In this document: positions 26,712-37,089 of the stretch, piece after piece | Layout: every line of letters starts with the position of its first letter | How positions within the stretch are numbered: the stretch's first letter is position 1 | DNA from: Flavobacterium sp. IB48 | GTDB taxonomy: Bacteria; Bacteroidota; Bacteroidia; Flavobacteriales; Flavobacteriaceae | Assembly (NCBI RefSeq): GCF_016405855.1 | Contig: NZ_JAEFCA010000001.1 | Coordinates: forward strand, 1,422,372-1,486,371 | Reading direction: 5' to 3' | DNA length: 64,000 nt | The notes under the pieces: model-generated | Told to the model about the DNA's origin: nothing | Databases searched by the model: none | The model's input: the letters and a program-made list of their open reading frames with translations, nothing else | Translations under genes and position numbers: made by a program

Positions 26712-28712
26712 ATGGCATTAGATTCAAAAATTCCAAATGGTCCTATTGCGGACAAATGGACAAATTATAAAGATCATATTAATTTAGTAAACCCTGCTAA
26801 CAAACGTAATCTTGATATTATCGTAGTTGGTACAGGTTTAGCTGGAGGTTCGGCTGCGGCTACTTTGGCTGAGTTAGGATATAACGTAAAAGCATTCTGC
26901 TTCCAAGATTCTCCGCGTCGTGCGCACTCTATTGCAGCACAAGGAGGTATCAACGCGGCAAAAAACTATAAAGGAGACGGTGACTCTATTTACAGATTGT
27001 TTTATGATACTGTAAAAGGTGGTGATTACCGTGCTCGTGAGGCAAACGTTTATCGTTTGGCTGAAGTTTCAGGTAATATTATTGACCAATGTGTGGCTCA
27101 AGGGGTGCCATTGGCTCGTGAATACGGCGGACTTTTAGATAACCGTTCTTTTGGAGGAACTTTGGTTTCTCGTACATTTTACGCACAAGGACAAACTGGA
27201 CAGCAATTATTGTTAGGAGCTTATTCTGCAATGAACCGTCAAATTGGTCGTGGAAAAATTAAAATGTACAACCGTCACGAAATGCTTGACATTGTAATCG
27301 TGAACGGAAAAGCGAGAGGTATTATTGCTCGTAACTTAATCACTGGAGAAATAGAAAGACATTCTGCTCACGCGGTAGTAATTGGTTCTGGAGGATACGG
27401 AAACGTATTTTTCCTTTCGACAAATGCTATGGGAAGTAACGCAACAGCAGCTTGGAAAATTCATAAAAAAGGAGCGTTTTTCGCAAATCCTTGTTACACG
27501 CAAATTCACCCAACATGTATTCCGGTTTCAGGAGACCACCAGTCAAAACTGACTTTGATGTCTGAGTCTTTACGTAATGATGGTCGTATTTGGGTTCCAA
27601 AAAATCTTGAAGATGCAAAAGCTATCCGTGAAGGAAAGAAAAAAGCAACTGATTTATCTGAAGATCAAAGAGATTATTTCTTAGAAAGAAGATACCCTGC
27701 ATTTGGTAACTTAGTACCTCGTGACGTTGCGTCTCGTGCAGCTAAAGAAAGATGTGACGCTGGTTTTGGAGTTAACAAAACTGGAGAAGCAGTTTACTTA
27801 GATTTCGCAGCGGCTATCAAACGTTACGGAACTGAAGATGCTTATGTAAAAGGTTTAGATGATAAAGATGCTGCTCTTGTAACTAAATTAGGAGCTGCAA
27901 TCGTGAAAAGTAAATACGGAAACTTATTCCAAATGTATTACAAAATCGTCGATGAAGATCCTTACACAACACCAATGATGATTTACCCAGCGGTTCACTA
28001 CACAATGGGGGGAACTTGGGTAGATTATAACTTAATGACGACAATTCCTGGATGTTTCTCAATTGGAGAGTCTAACTTCTCTGATCACGGAGCAAACAGA
28101 CTTGGAGCTTCTGCTTTGATGCAAGGTTTAGCAGATGGATATTTCGTATTGCCATACACTATCGGAGATTATTTAGCTCCAGATATTAAAATGGGTGAAA
28201 TTTCTACAGACTTGCCAGAATTCGTTGAAGCTGAAAAAGCTGTAAAAGATCAAATCGAGAAATTCATCAATAACAACGGTAAACATTCTGTAGATTATTT
28301 CCATAAAAAACTTGGAAAAATTATGTGGAATAAAGTAGGTATGGCTCGTAATGCTAAAGGTTTAACTGAAGCTATCGAAGAAATTGCTGCTTTACGTGAA
28401 GAATTTTACAAAGATGTAAAAGTTCCTGGAAACGCTAACGAATTTAATCAGGAATTAGAAAAAGCAACTCGTGTTGCCGATTTCTTAGAATTAGGAGAAT
28501 TGTTCGCGAAAGATGCTTTACACCGTAACGAATCTTGTGGAGGTCACTTCCGTGAAGAATACCAGACAGAAGAAGGAGAAGCACTTCGTGACGACGAAAA
28601 CTTTGCATACGTTGCAGCTTGGGAATACAAAGGAAAACCAAGTGATGCAGTATTGCACAAAGAACCTCTTAATTACGAAAACATTAAATTAGTTCAAAGA
28701 AGTTATAAATAA
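26712..28712 (+). CDS. sdhA: Succinate dehydrogenase flavoprotein subunit
   Basis: Covalent-FAD subunit that oxidises succinate to fumarate. The 666-residue protein has the dinucleotide-binding [19 protein letters not shown] (about 36-54), the FAD-attachment region around [18 protein letters not shown], the substrate loop [11 protein letters not shown], an arginine-rich [13 protein letters not shown], and [19 protein letters not shown] near the end of the FAD domain. The length is typical of the type B enzyme, which can also run as a fumarate reductase. Codon use indicates strong expression. Confidence 0.96.
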   Translation: MALDSKIPNGPIADKWTNYKDHINLVNPANKRNLDIIVVGTGLAGGSAAATLAELGYNVKAFCFQDSPRRAHSIAAQGGINAAKNYKGDGDSIYRLFYDTVKGGDYRAREANVYRLAEVSGNIIDQCVAQGVPLAREYGGLLDNRSFGGTLVSRTFYAQGQTGQQLLLGAYSAMNRQIGRGKIKMYNRHEMLDIVIVNGKARGIIARNLITGEIERHSAHAVVIGSGGYGNVFFLSTNAMGSNATAAWKIHKKGAFFANPCYTQIHPTCIPVSGDHQSKLTLMSESLRNDGRIWVPKNLEDAKAIREGKKKATDLSEDQRDYFLERRYPAFGNLVPRDVASRAAKERCDAGFGVNKTGEAVYLDFAAAIKRYGTEDAYVKGLDDKDAALVTKLGAAIVKSKYGNLFQMYYKIVDEDPYTTPMMIYPAVHYTMGGTWVDYNLMTTIPGCFSIGESNFSDHGANRLGASALMQGLADGYFVLPYTIGDYLAPDIKMGEISTDLPEFVEAEKAVKDQIEKFINNNGKHSVDYFHKKLGKIMWNKVGMARNAKGLTEAIEEIAALREEFYKDVKVPGNANEFNQELEKATRVADFLELGELFAKDALHRNESCGGHFREEYQTEEGEALRDDENFAYVAAWEYKGKPSDAVLHKEPLNYENIKLVQRSYK

Positions 28713-28718
28713 GAATTT

Positions 28719-28800
28719 GGTCGAAAGCCCAAAGTCTTAAAGTCAAAAGGCAAAATGTGCCGAGCGACTTGCGACTTTCGACTTTATGACTTTCAAACGA
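28719..28800. repeat. AAAGTC-periodic repeat inside the sdh operon
   Basis: About 80 bp of degenerate heptads (AAAGTCTTAAAGTCAAAAGG, then on the other arm CGACTTTCGACTTTATGACT) forming an imperfect inverted repeat between sdhA and sdhB. It is non-coding and would fold into a hairpin in the transcript. Confidence 0.6.
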
Positions 28801-28807
28801 AAAAGGT

Positions 28808-29554
28808 ATGAAACTTACATTAAAAATATGGCGTCAAAAAAACGCTCAAGATAAAGGAGGGATTGTAGAATATCCTATCGATGGAATCGAACCAGACATG
28901 TCTTTCCTTGAAATGCTAGATGTTCTTAACGAAGATCTAATCAACAAAGGAGATGAGCCTGTAGCATTTGACCATGATTGTCGTGAGGGAATCTGCGGAA
29001 TGTGTTCTTTATTCATCAACGGTGAAGCGCACGGACCAGATAGAGGAGTTACAACTTGTCAGTTACACATGCGTATGTTTAAAGATGGCGATACAATTTT
29101 TATCGAGCCATTTAGAGCAAAAGCTTTCCCAGTAATTAAAGATTTAGTGGTTGATAGAAGTTCTTTTGACAGAATTCAACACGCAGGAGGATTTATCTCT
29201 GTAAATACTTCAGGAAATACAATCGACGCGAATACTATTCCAGTTCCAAAAGACGATGCAGATAAATCATTTGATGCTGCTGCTTGTATTGGTTGTGGAG
29301 CTTGTGTTGCAACTTGTAAAAACTCTTCAGCAATGTTATTCGTTTCTGCAAAAGTTTCTCAATATGCATTATTGCCGCAAGGTAAAGTTGAAGCAACAGA
29401 TCGTGTTTTACACATGGTTCACCAAATGGATTTAGAAGGTTTCGGTAACTGTACAAATACAGGAGCTTGTGAAATCGAATGTCCAAAAGGAATCTCGCTT
29501 GAAAATATTGCACGTATGAACCGTGAGTATTTAGCAGCAAGTTTAAAAGGATAA
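28808..29554 (+). CDS. sdhB: Succinate dehydrogenase iron-sulfur subunit
   Basis: Electron-transfer subunit carrying three iron-sulfur clusters. The 248-residue protein has the [2Fe-2S] ligands in [15 protein letters not shown] and TTCQL (about 58-87), then C-x2-C-x2-C-x3-C in [13 protein letters not shown] and the second set in [16 protein letters not shown] for the [4Fe-4S] and [3Fe-4S] clusters. It is the last gene of sdhCAB; the 95-bp gap to sdhA holds a hairpin repeat, and a strong terminator follows at 29577. Confidence 0.96.
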   Translation: MKLTLKIWRQKNAQDKGGIVEYPIDGIEPDMSFLEMLDVLNEDLINKGDEPVAFDHDCREGICGMCSLFINGEAHGPDRGVTTCQLHMRMFKDGDTIFIEPFRAKAFPVIKDLVVDRSSFDRIQHAGGFISVNTSGNTIDANTIPVPKDDADKSFDAAACIGCGACVATCKNSSAMLFVSAKVSQYALLPQGKVEATDRVLHMVHQMDLEGFGNCTNTGACEIECPKGISLENIARMNREYLAASLKG

Positions 29555-29576
29555 AGAATACAATTTAGTATATTTG

Positions 29577-29611
29577 AAAAAACGCATTCATTAATTTGGA
29601 TGCGTTTTTTT
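29577..29611 (+). terminator. Rho-independent terminator of sdhCAB
   Basis: AAAAACGCATTCA / TGGATGCGTTTTTTT with a six-base AT loop. Confidence 0.85.
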
Positions 29612-29710
29612 GTTGGTTTAGATTATGAAGCTGTGTTGTTATTTTGTTTTTAATTTGTTATTTAAACAAATACTATGACCTTGTGAAGTCCTTTTTTAAG
29701 GTTTAACGAC

Positions 29711-29741
29711 TTCGTAGGCTACATTTAAATTCTTACTTTTG
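29711..29741 (+). promoter_or_regulatory. Promoter of the DeoR-family gene
   Basis: TTCG (29711-29714, one mismatch to TTTG), 19 bases, TACTTTTG (29734-29741). Leader of about 20 bases. Confidence 0.55.
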
Positions 29742-29763
29742 TAAGTAGAAAAAATTAAATGTC

Positions 29764-30540
29764 ATGAGCACTGAAAATGAAGTTTTAAATTACAGTAAGG
29801 AAGAACGTAAAAATCATATTTTAAAAGAGATTAACTTGCATACACGTGTGAGTTTTGAAACTCTTTCGGCAAAACTTGGAGTTTCTGAAGATACTGTTCG
29901 CCGTGATATTAATGAGCTTGATGCCGATTCGCTTTTAATTAAGGTAAAAGGTGGTGCGATGACCAAAGGATATCACTATTCTTCTTCCAATCAAACTTAT
30001 GCAGTAGAAGCTAAACAAGTTATTGCGCAAAAAGCGGTTGGACTTCTTCATGACGGAATGGTTTTAATTGTTGATGGAGGAACCACGATTCGCGAATTCA
30101 TCCGATTAATACCAAACGATCTTAATTTGACTGTTTTTACTATTACAGCCTTAACAGCAGTTCAGCTTTTAGATAAACCCAATATAAAAACAATCATGAT
30201 TGGCGGCAGTATTTCTTCTTACAGTCAAATGTGTGTAAGTGGAGAAGCTTTTCATCAATTAGCCAATATAAAAGCCGATTTATTGGTTTTAGGAACTAAT
30301 GCTTTAGATGTAGACGGAGGTTATTCTGATTCTGACTGGGAAACGGTTCAGGTAAAAAAGGCAATGATTCAAGCTTCTAAAAAAACAGCAGTTTTAACCA
30401 TTACTGAAAAGCTAAATACGGTTCTTAAAATGAAAATTGCAAGTTTGTCTGAGGTAAATTATGTTATTACAGAAGAAGAGCCAACAAGTGGCAAATTAGT
30501 GGCCTATAAAAGCGCTGTTCCGAGTTTGGTTGTAATCTAA
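29764..30540 (+). CDS. DeoR/GlpR-family transcriptional regulator
   Basis: A 258-residue repressor-type protein. The N-terminal winged HTH is RKNHILKEINLHTRVSFETL and SEDTVRRDINELDADSLLIKVKGGA (about 14-65). The C-terminal sugar-phosphate-sensing domain, ISOCOT-like, shows VDGGTTIREFIRLIP, TITALTAVQLL, IGGSISSYSQMCVSGEAFHQL and LGTNALDVDGGYSD. Ligand and target operon are unknown because no sugar genes lie adjacent. The nitrilase-like gene 36 bp downstream may be co-transcribed. Confidence 0.9.
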   Translation: MSTENEVLNYSKEERKNHILKEINLHTRVSFETLSAKLGVSEDTVRRDINELDADSLLIKVKGGAMTKGYHYSSSNQTYAVEAKQVIAQKAVGLLHDGMVLIVDGGTTIREFIRLIPNDLNLTVFTITALTAVQLLDKPNIKTIMIGGSISSYSQMCVSGEAFHQLANIKADLLVLGTNALDVDGGYSDSDWETVQVKKAMIQASKKTAVLTITEKLNTVLKMKIASLSEVNYVITEEEPTSGKLVAYKSAVPSLVVI

Positions 30541-30576
30541 TTTCAAATCGTTTTTTGACTTTCATATTATTTAAAA

Positions 30577-31344
30577 ATGAAAATTGCTTTAATCCAAACC
30601 GATCTTTTTTGGCAGAATGCCAGTAAAAACCGAGAAAACTTTGATTCAAAAATCAATGAAATTCAATCGGAGGTAAATCTAATTGTGCTTCCTGAAATGT
30701 TTTCGACCGGATTTACAATGAATGCTTCTGAAGTTGCGGAAACGATGCAGGGAGACACGATTGAATGGATGAAATTGAAAGCAAAACAAAAAAATGCAGC
30801 TGTTGCAGGAAGTGTTGTCATTACAGAAAATGAAAAATATTACAATCGTATGATTTTTGTTTTTCCGTCAGGCGAATTTCAATATTACGATAAGCGACAT
30901 TCGTTTTCACTCGCAGGCGAAGACAAGGTTTATACGTGCGGAAATCAAAAAGTTATTGTCGATTATCTGGGCTGGAAAATATGCCTTCAGATTTGTTATG
31001 ATTTGAGATTTCCTGTTTTTGCACGAAATGTAGAAAATTACGATCTCATTTTATATGTTGCCAATTGGCCAAAAGTACGCACCAATGCTTGGGATGTTTT
31101 ACTAAAAGCTCGCGCGATAGAAAATCTTTCGTATGTAGTTGGAGTAAATAGAATTGGTAATGATGCTCACGATTATGAACATATTGGACATTCGCAGGCG
31201 ATAGATTTCTTAGGGAATTATGTTTTAGAGCCACAAGAAAAAAATGGTGTTTTTGTCATTGAATTAGACAAAAACACCATGTATGAAACGCGTAAAAAAT
31301 TAGACTTTTTAAGCGATAAAGATCAGTTTGAAATTAAACTCTAG
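30577..31344 (+). CDS. Nitrilase-superfamily amidase (omega-amidase-like)
   Basis: A 255-residue carbon-nitrogen hydrolase with the Glu-Lys-Cys catalytic triad: E40 in VLPEMFSTGF, K106 in YYDKRHSF, C140 in LQICYDLRFPVFAR. The DLRFPVF sequence and the overall length match the YafV/NIT2-type omega-amidases, which deaminate 2-oxoglutaramate-like products of glutamine transamination; the exact substrate is inferred. Its last four bases overlap the convergent lipoprotein gene at 31341. Confidence 0.88.
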   Translation: MKIALIQTDLFWQNASKNRENFDSKINEIQSEVNLIVLPEMFSTGFTMNASEVAETMQGDTIEWMKLKAKQKNAAVAGSVVITENEKYYNRMIFVFPSGEFQYYDKRHSFSLAGEDKVYTCGNQKVIVDYLGWKICLQICYDLRFPVFARNVENYDLILYVANWPKVRTNAWDVLLKARAIENLSYVVGVNRIGNDAHDYEHIGHSQAIDFLGNYVLEPQEKNGVFVIELDKNTMYETRKKLDFLSDKDQFEIKL

Positions 31345-33029
31345 AAAGCTTTCCGTTTCTTTTCTGCTTCTTTTTTCTTTTTATCGTCTTCTTTTTTCTC
31401 GACTGCTGGATTAAAAGGAATGCTCAGGTCAATTGTTTCGTTCCGATCCCAATTGGCACGGACATCAAATTCCTCCTGATTGTAAAATACTTCTTCGGCA
31501 TATTTCTTTTCTAAGAAACTACCTGTATCATATTGCTTGTTTTTGTTGTCATCGTAAATAACGCGAACAGTAAATACATCTGGTTGCAGTAGATTGAATT
31601 CTAATGTAGTTGCACCTTCAGAATACCCTTCTGCCAAAACAACGTCTCCTTTTTTATTGGTCAATTCGACAATTATAGGAAAGCGTTTTACGTTTTTAAG
31701 AGTCAAAATAATATTTCCGTAATCGGCATATTCTTTTGTGCTTAGTTTGTAAGACAAAGTATCGTTTGATTTTTCATAGAAATCGGTCAAAGCACCTGGC
31801 AAGAAAGTGAAACTATATTTGTCTAAAGGCTCTTTTTTGAAATCAATGTAAAGCTTCTGATCAAATTCATCATATTCTGTTGTATAAGGAACAGCAATAG
31901 AGTCTTTGTTTATTAATTTAATTTTAGATTTGTCAAATTTTACCAGTGGCGTTTCGGTTTCTAAAGTAAAACGTTCTCTAAAATTAATCTGCCCATTTTG
32001 TAGCGCTTTAATATTTAAAGTATCTTTTTTCAAAGCTTTAATCTTGAAAGAAAACTTTTTATTATAACTTCCTTTTTCAACTTCCATCGATAAAGAATCT
32101 ACTTTTATAGGTTTGTACCAAACTTGAAGCGAGTCTTTTTTAGGGAATTGCGTTATAATAGTTTCGAGAACCTCATTGCCGTTTTTAAGAACAACTTTCG
32201 GTTTCGAATTCTTGAAATTCTGTTTTCCTTCATAAGGAAGATATAGGCGATTTCCTGAAGCCTGAATAGGTTTGAAAACTTTTAGAGGCAATGTTTCTTT
32301 AAACAATTCTAAATCATAAACAGAATCTGTCGGAATGGTAATGTAATTTTTCAAAAATCCGATTTTATCATCTTTCGGATTAAATTTGTTGTTCGATCCT
32401 TTGTCTTTTAATGCTACTAAAAGATATTTTCCTTCTTTTAAATTTTCAAACTGAAAAGTTCGCATACTGTCCAGAGTGTTAGTTATGTAACGAGGAAATT
32501 CTTTGTAAATAGTAGAATCTTTGAATTTGTCATTTACTTCGTATAGCATTACAGAAACGAAATTGTCGACATATTTTCCGTAAGAATCTTTAATTCTTCC
32601 GCTCAGTTTTAAGGAATCAATATAAGGTCCAGTAGAGAAAACATATTTAAACTGATTTAAAGGATTCCCTTCATTATTATCCGTAATTGCTTGTCCGAAA
32701 TTAAAACTATAAGTCGTGTTTGGCTGTAAAGTATCTCGAATTTGAATCTTTATAAACTTGCTAACATTCGTAGGAGTGATTAACGGCTCATTTTTTAAAG
32801 GAGGAGAAATAATTAGCTGTTTGTTTGTGTTTTTAAGTTTGACATATTCGTCAAAATTTAAAGTGATAGTATTTCCTTTAAAATCGGTTGAAAAATTTTT
32901 AGGAATGCTCGATATTAAAACAGGTGGCAATGTATCTTTTAAACCGCCGGTAATGCTGCCTCGTTTGGCACAGCTTATCATTGAGATTAAAATTATAAAT
33001 GCAATGTATTTTAGAGTGTTTTTCAACAT
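31341..33029 (-). CDS. Ig-like domain (Big_5) lipoprotein
   Basis: A 562-residue exported lipoprotein. The signal peptide ends with the lipobox ISMISC (Cys about 20). Residues 35-130 form the bacterial Ig-like Big_5 domain (LPPVLISSIPKNFSTDFKG, TLNFDEYVKL, TYSFNFGQAITDNNEGN). Further beta-rich segments follow, including a carboxypeptidase-regulatory-like stretch (FENLKEGKYLLVALKDKGS). The C-terminus is very Lys/Glu-rich (KKEDDKKKKEAEKKRKAF). Function unknown; the family is widespread in Bacteroidota, usually as a single gene. It converges on the nitrilase gene with a four-base overlap. Confidence 0.85.
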   Translation of the reverse strand: MLKNTLKYIAFIILISMISCAKRGSITGGLKDTLPPVLISSIPKNFSTDFKGNTITLNFDEYVKLKNTNKQLIISPPLKNEPLITPTNVSKFIKIQIRDTLQPNTTYSFNFGQAITDNNEGNPLNQFKYVFSTGPYIDSLKLSGRIKDSYGKYVDNFVSVMLYEVNDKFKDSTIYKEFPRYITNTLDSMRTFQFENLKEGKYLLVALKDKGSNNKFNPKDDKIGFLKNYITIPTDSVYDLELFKETLPLKVFKPIQASGNRLYLPYEGKQNFKNSKPKVVLKNGNEVLETIITQFPKKDSLQVWYKPIKVDSLSMEVEKGSYNKKFSFKIKALKKDTLNIKALQNGQINFRERFTLETETPLVKFDKSKIKLINKDSIAVPYTTEYDEFDQKLYIDFKKEPLDKYSFTFLPGALTDFYEKSNDTLSYKLSTKEYADYGNIILTLKNVKRFPIIVELTNKKGDVVLAEGYSEGATTLEFNLLQPDVFTVRVIYDDNKNKQYDTGSFLEKKYAEEVFYNQEEFDVRANWDRNETIDLSIPFNPAVEKKEDDKKKKEAEKKRKAF

Positions 33030-33203
33030 AATGGTTTTTCAATTTGATTGCACAAAATAACGATTATATTTGCTTTAATCGAAATTTTTTAGCCATTTAT
33101 TAGGATTTGGCACTTTTAGATTCCTTCTAAGTTTTTAGGGTTTCAAACGCTTTAAGGCGATATAATTTCTTACTTTTGCTCTAAAATATAATTATCTAAA
33201 GTT

Positions 33204-34208
33204 TTGTTTAAGCGTTTTTTTTTAGTTTCGTTTCTCTTTTTAATGCTGTCATGCACTAAAAGCGAAAAGCCAGTAATCTCTTTTTATTACTGGAAAACAA
33301 TTTTCAAATTTTCAAAAACAGAAAAAGAAGCATTAATCAATAACAATGTTCAAAAACTTTATATACGATATTTTGACATTGGGCTTCATCCAGAATCAAA
33401 TTTTCCAATTCCTATAAGTCCTGTTCGTTTTGAAGAAAATCCCCAAGTATATAAAATTGTTCCGGTTGTTTTTATTCAGAACAAAGTTATGTTGCAATCC
33501 AATTTGGATGTAAACGATTTGGCTCAAAAAACGTTTGGTTTTATCGAGCAAATCAATATTAAAAACAAAATTGAGTGTCAGGAAATTCAAATTGACTGCG
33601 ATTGGACTTTAAAAAGCAAAGAGAATTACCTGAAATTTATTGAGGTTTTTAAAAAGCTTTCGAAAAAGAAGCTTTCTGCGACGATTCGATTGCATCAAGT
33701 GAAATACTTCAAAAAGACAAAAATCCCAAATGTCGATTCTGGAGTTTTGATGTATTATAATATGGGATCAATTGCGCCCGATTCTTTAAATTCTATTTAT
33801 GATAGGAAAGTGGCAGAAAAATATCTTAAAAGTGTAAAAAGATATCCGCTACATTTAGATTTCGCATTTCCAATTTATTCGTGGGGAGTTCATATAAGAA
33901 ATAACAAAGTAATTGGACTTCGTTCTAAAATGAATAGCAGAGAACTAGAGAAAGATTCCAATTTTGAAAAAACAAGTCCGATTTTTTTCAGAGTAAAACA
34001 ATCCAATTATAAAAATGGAGTTTTTTATGAAGAAAATGATCTCTTGAAAATAGAAGAAATAAAACCAGAAGATTTAAAAGAAATGGCAGAAGATTTGCAA
34101 GATCATCTTGTCGAAAAGCCAAACGAAATTATATTTTACGATTTAGACGAATTCAATTTAAACAATTATGAAAAAAATACTTTTAAGCAGATTATTTCTT
34201 GCTTCTAG
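33204..34208 (+). CDS. Uncharacterised lipoprotein
   Basis: A 334-residue protein from a TTG start, with signal peptide FKRFFLVSFLFLMLSC and the lipidation Cys near residue 17. The body (QEIQIDCDWTLKSKENYLKF, LSATIRLHQVKYFKKT, VLMYYNMGS, YPLHLDFAFPIYSWG) suggests an alpha/beta-barrel like those of glycoside hydrolase-related domains, but I see no assigned catalytic pair. A TACTTTTG box lies at 33171-33178. Its 3' end overlaps the next gene by 41 bp, indicating translational coupling and a joint role. Confidence 0.7.
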   Translation: MFKRFFLVSFLFLMLSCTKSEKPVISFYYWKTIFKFSKTEKEALINNNVQKLYIRYFDIGLHPESNFPIPISPVRFEENPQVYKIVPVVFIQNKVMLQSNLDVNDLAQKTFGFIEQINIKNKIECQEIQIDCDWTLKSKENYLKFIEVFKKLSKKKLSATIRLHQVKYFKKTKIPNVDSGVLMYYNMGSIAPDSLNSIYDRKVAEKYLKSVKRYPLHLDFAFPIYSWGVHIRNNKVIGLRSKMNSRELEKDSNFEKTSPIFFRVKQSNYKNGVFYEENDLLKIEEIKPEDLKEMAEDLQDHLVEKPNEIIFYDLDEFNLNNYEKNTFKQIISCF

Positions 34209-36528
34209 TGCCGTTTTGCTTTCTGCATTCGGAATTATATACGCCTGCGCTGATGGAGATTGGGATTATTTAGGTTCTTACAATTCAAATTTTACTCCAG
34301 AAACTTTTGCTGATAAATCGTATTCGCCTTTGTTTTTGTCGGGCGGAATTTTCTACGGAATTGGTTTTGATACCCAACACAATTCTCGTTTTAATAAAAA
34401 TATAAAATCAGATTGGGCAGATTATTTAAAGGGAAAAGTTGATACGACAACGGTCAATTATTTTTTAATTGGAGATGAAAAGCCAAGATATTATTCTGAT
34501 GACAAAAATACCATCAAAAACAAAGAAGAAATTGAAGGCTTGCATGTTTATTATAAAACGAAAAAAGAAAATAAAAGCACGCAAAAATGGGGCAAAAAGC
34601 TTAATCTGAAAGATGAGAAAGTGAAGAACTTTGTCGAATTTCTGTATTTAGCCCAAAAGATAGAAACGGTTTCAATTGGTGAAGATTATTGGAGTTACGA
34701 TCCTGTTGTGGCAAAAACTTTCAATGATGCCAAAATGATTCAGTCCATAGAAAATGTGTATAATACTTTGTCGGATCCGTTTTTGAAAAACAGATATTGG
34801 TTCTTGACCATGAAAGCTCGTTTCTATAGTAACGACAAACAAAAAGCAATTGATTTTTTTAATAAAACAGAAAGCTCAGTTGCTAAAAATACTTTGTATT
34901 ATCGCGCTTTGGCATATGTTGCTGGAATTAATTATAAGCAGAAAAAATTTGCGACTTCGAATTATTTATACGCTCAAGTTTTTGATAAATGTCCAGAATT
35001 AAGAGTGGTTACAGCTTATAGTTTTAAACCAAAAAATGAGTCAGATTGGACTAAAGCTTTGGCAATGGCAAAAAACAACAAAGAAAAAGCAGCACTTTGG
35101 GCAATTCACGGATATTACAAAGACGAAAAACAGGCGATTGAAAAAATCTACGAATTAGACCCAAAAAGCGAACATCTAAATTATTTAGGGACAAGATTGG
35201 TTAATTCGCTAGAACAAAAAATAAATAATTCGTTTCAGGTGGATGGGCAAGGAGAAAATCAAAAACCGAAACCGCAGACTGTTGCCGAAAATAAAGCAGA
35301 AAATAAAACAAAAGTAGACAATAGCGCTGTTGATTTGATAGCTAAAATTTCTGCTGCTGGAAATACTGAAAAGCCATATTTGTGGGACATTGCAATTGGA
35401 TATCTTCAAACGCTAAAAGGCGATTATGCTAATGCAGATAAAAATTATGCCAAAGCTGAAAAAACGCTTCCGAAAACAGAATTGGCAGGAATGCAACTTC
35501 GCTTATTGCGTTTTGTAAATAATTTAAGCAAGATCGATAAACTGACAGATAAAAATGAGAAAACCATTCTAGCTGATTTGAATTGGCTGTACACTGAGCT
35601 TCCTAAAAATTATAAAGGAGACACATTTCGTTATCAAAATGCTTCTTCATGGAGCAGAAGTTATTTGTCGCATTTGTATAAAGAACAAGGCAATTTGGTT
35701 ATGGCTGAGATTTATGGAGAATCACGCTATAGTTATTGGAACGATGGAAATGCATATTATGACAATGAAAAAAATCTGCTTGCAATAAAAGGCTTTTTAG
35801 AAAAATCTAATAAATCTGAAATTGAAAAAATTGGCGCAGGAATTTATAGTTTAAAATTGAAAGACATTAATAACTTTCAGGCGGTTCAGGCAACTTTCAA
35901 AAACAAAATTCCAGAAGCAATTGCTTTTATGCAACAAACAGATTCAGTTCAAAATTATAAGTTCTTAGGAAATCCGTTTAACGGAAATATAAAAGATTGC
36001 CACGATTGTGAACATGCAGCGTATCAAAAGAGAAAATATACTTTTATGGATTTCTTAACTACCATAAAAGAAATGCAAGATAAATTAGCGCAGAAAGAAG
36101 ATGTTTATACGAACAGCCTTTTGCTAGGAAATGCGTTTTACAATATTTCTCATTTTGGAAACGGAAGAACTTTTTATGAAATGAGCATTGTAGGTTATGG
36201 TTCAAGTCCGTATTCATTTAGAGATTCGATGAAAGAAATGATTACAAATAATTCGGTTTCTAAAATGTATTACCAAAAAGCATTTGAGGCAGCTTCGAAC
36301 AAAGAACAAAAAGCAAAATGTTTGTATCTGATTTCGAAATGTGAAAGAAATGATTATTACAATAAAAAATACAGCGCCGTAAACAGTTATTGGGAAATTC
36401 AAGATGATAAAGTTAATTTTATTGCCTGGAACTCGTTCAAAGCTTTAAGAAAAGACTATTCTGATACCAAATATTATCAGGATGTTATTGCAGAATGCGG
36501 TTATTTTAGAACATACACAAATCAATAA
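34168..36528 (+). CDS. Large exported TPR-containing protein of unknown function
   Basis: A 786-residue protein. The N-terminus MKKILLSRLFLASSAVLLSA is a signal peptide, with a cysteine in IIYACADGDWDYL that may be lipidated. Much of the body is helical with TPR-like units (TLYYRALAYVAGINYKQKKF, WDIAIGYLQTLKGDYANADK). A short HDCEHAAYQKRKYTFMDFL segment near residue 615 has two cysteines flanking D/H residues (CHDCEH), a possible metal or heme-like site, but unproven. It is coupled to the preceding lipoprotein by a 41-bp overlap. The family is unassigned by me. Confidence 0.7.
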   Translation: MKKILLSRLFLASSAVLLSAFGIIYACADGDWDYLGSYNSNFTPETFADKSYSPLFLSGGIFYGIGFDTQHNSRFNKNIKSDWADYLKGKVDTTTVNYFLIGDEKPRYYSDDKNTIKNKEEIEGLHVYYKTKKENKSTQKWGKKLNLKDEKVKNFVEFLYLAQKIETVSIGEDYWSYDPVVAKTFNDAKMIQSIENVYNTLSDPFLKNRYWFLTMKARFYSNDKQKAIDFFNKTESSVAKNTLYYRALAYVAGINYKQKKFATSNYLYAQVFDKCPELRVVTAYSFKPKNESDWTKALAMAKNNKEKAALWAIHGYYKDEKQAIEKIYELDPKSEHLNYLGTRLVNSLEQKINNSFQVDGQGENQKPKPQTVAENKAENKTKVDNSAVDLIAKISAAGNTEKPYLWDIAIGYLQTLKGDYANADKNYAKAEKTLPKTELAGMQLRLLRFVNNLSKIDKLTDKNEKTILADLNWLYTELPKNYKGDTFRYQNASSWSRSYLSHLYKEQGNLVMAEIYGESRYSYWNDGNAYYDNEKNLLAIKGFLEKSNKSEIEKIGAGIYSLKLKDINNFQAVQATFKNKIPEAIAFMQQTDSVQNYKFLGNPFNGNIKDCHDCEHAAYQKRKYTFMDFLTTIKEMQDKLAQKEDVYTNSLLLGNAFYNISHFGNGRTFYEMSIVGYGSSPYSFRDSMKEMITNNSVSKMYYQKAFEAASNKEQKAKCLYLISKCERNDYYNKKYSAVNSYWEIQDDKVNFIAWNSFKALRKDYSDTKYYQDVIAECGYFRTYTNQ

Positions 36529-36538
36529 ATTTGAAGAG

Positions 36539-36943
36539 ATGGTAAACAAAATAGAACATATCGGGATTGCAGTAAAAAACATGGACGATGCGAATGTTTT
36601 GTTCGAAAAAATGCTTGGCGTTCCGTCTTATAAAATGGAAGCTGTAGAAAGCGAAGGTGTATTAACTTCTTTCTTTCAAACCGGAAATAACAAAATCGAA
36701 CTTTTGGTTGCAACAAATCCAGAAAGTCCGATTGCAAAGTTTTTGGAGAAAAAAGGAGAGGGCATCCATCACATCGCTTTTGATGTTGATGATATCGAAG
36801 CTGAAATTGTACGTTTAAAAAACGAAGGTTTTGTCTTAATTAATGAAGTTCCGAAGAAGGGAGCCGATAATAAATTGGTCGTTTTTCTTCATCCAAAGAA
36901 CACAAATGGTGTTTTGGTTGAGCTTTGTCAAGAAATTAAATAA
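36539..36943 (+). CDS. mce: Methylmalonyl-CoA epimerase
   Basis: A 134-residue vicinal-oxygen-chelate enzyme that interconverts (R)- and (S)-methylmalonyl-CoA in the propionate/succinyl-CoA route. The start at 36539 gives the usual VNKIEHIGIAVKNMDDA (metal His near residue 7); later ligands lie in GEGIHHIAFDVDDIEAE and LVELCQE. A longer frame begins at 36482 inside the preceding gene, but the family start fits the later ATG, which lies 10 bp after that gene's stop. Methylmalonyl-CoA mutase genes are not in the window. Confidence 0.92.
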   Translation: MVNKIEHIGIAVKNMDDANVLFEKMLGVPSYKMEAVESEGVLTSFFQTGNNKIELLVATNPESPIAKFLEKKGEGIHHIAFDVDDIEAEIVRLKNEGFVLINEVPKKGADNKLVVFLHPKNTNGVLVELCQEIK

Positions 36944-37044
36944 AAAAATGTCATTTTAATTTTTGAATAAGACGTTGAAAATCAATTTCGTTTTTGAGAT
37001 TCAAAAAAAGATTTAAAATAAAATACAAATGATGTCTTAAAATA

Positions 37045-37076
37045 TTTGGAGTGAATGAAAAATAGTAGTAATATTG
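37045..37076 (+). promoter_or_regulatory. Promoter of the CAT-anticodon tRNA
   Basis: TTTG (37045-37048), 20 bases, TAATATTG (37069-37076), one mismatch to TAnnTTTG, ending 13 bases before the tRNA. Confidence 0.65.
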
Positions 37077-37089
37077 CATCCTCTAAACC

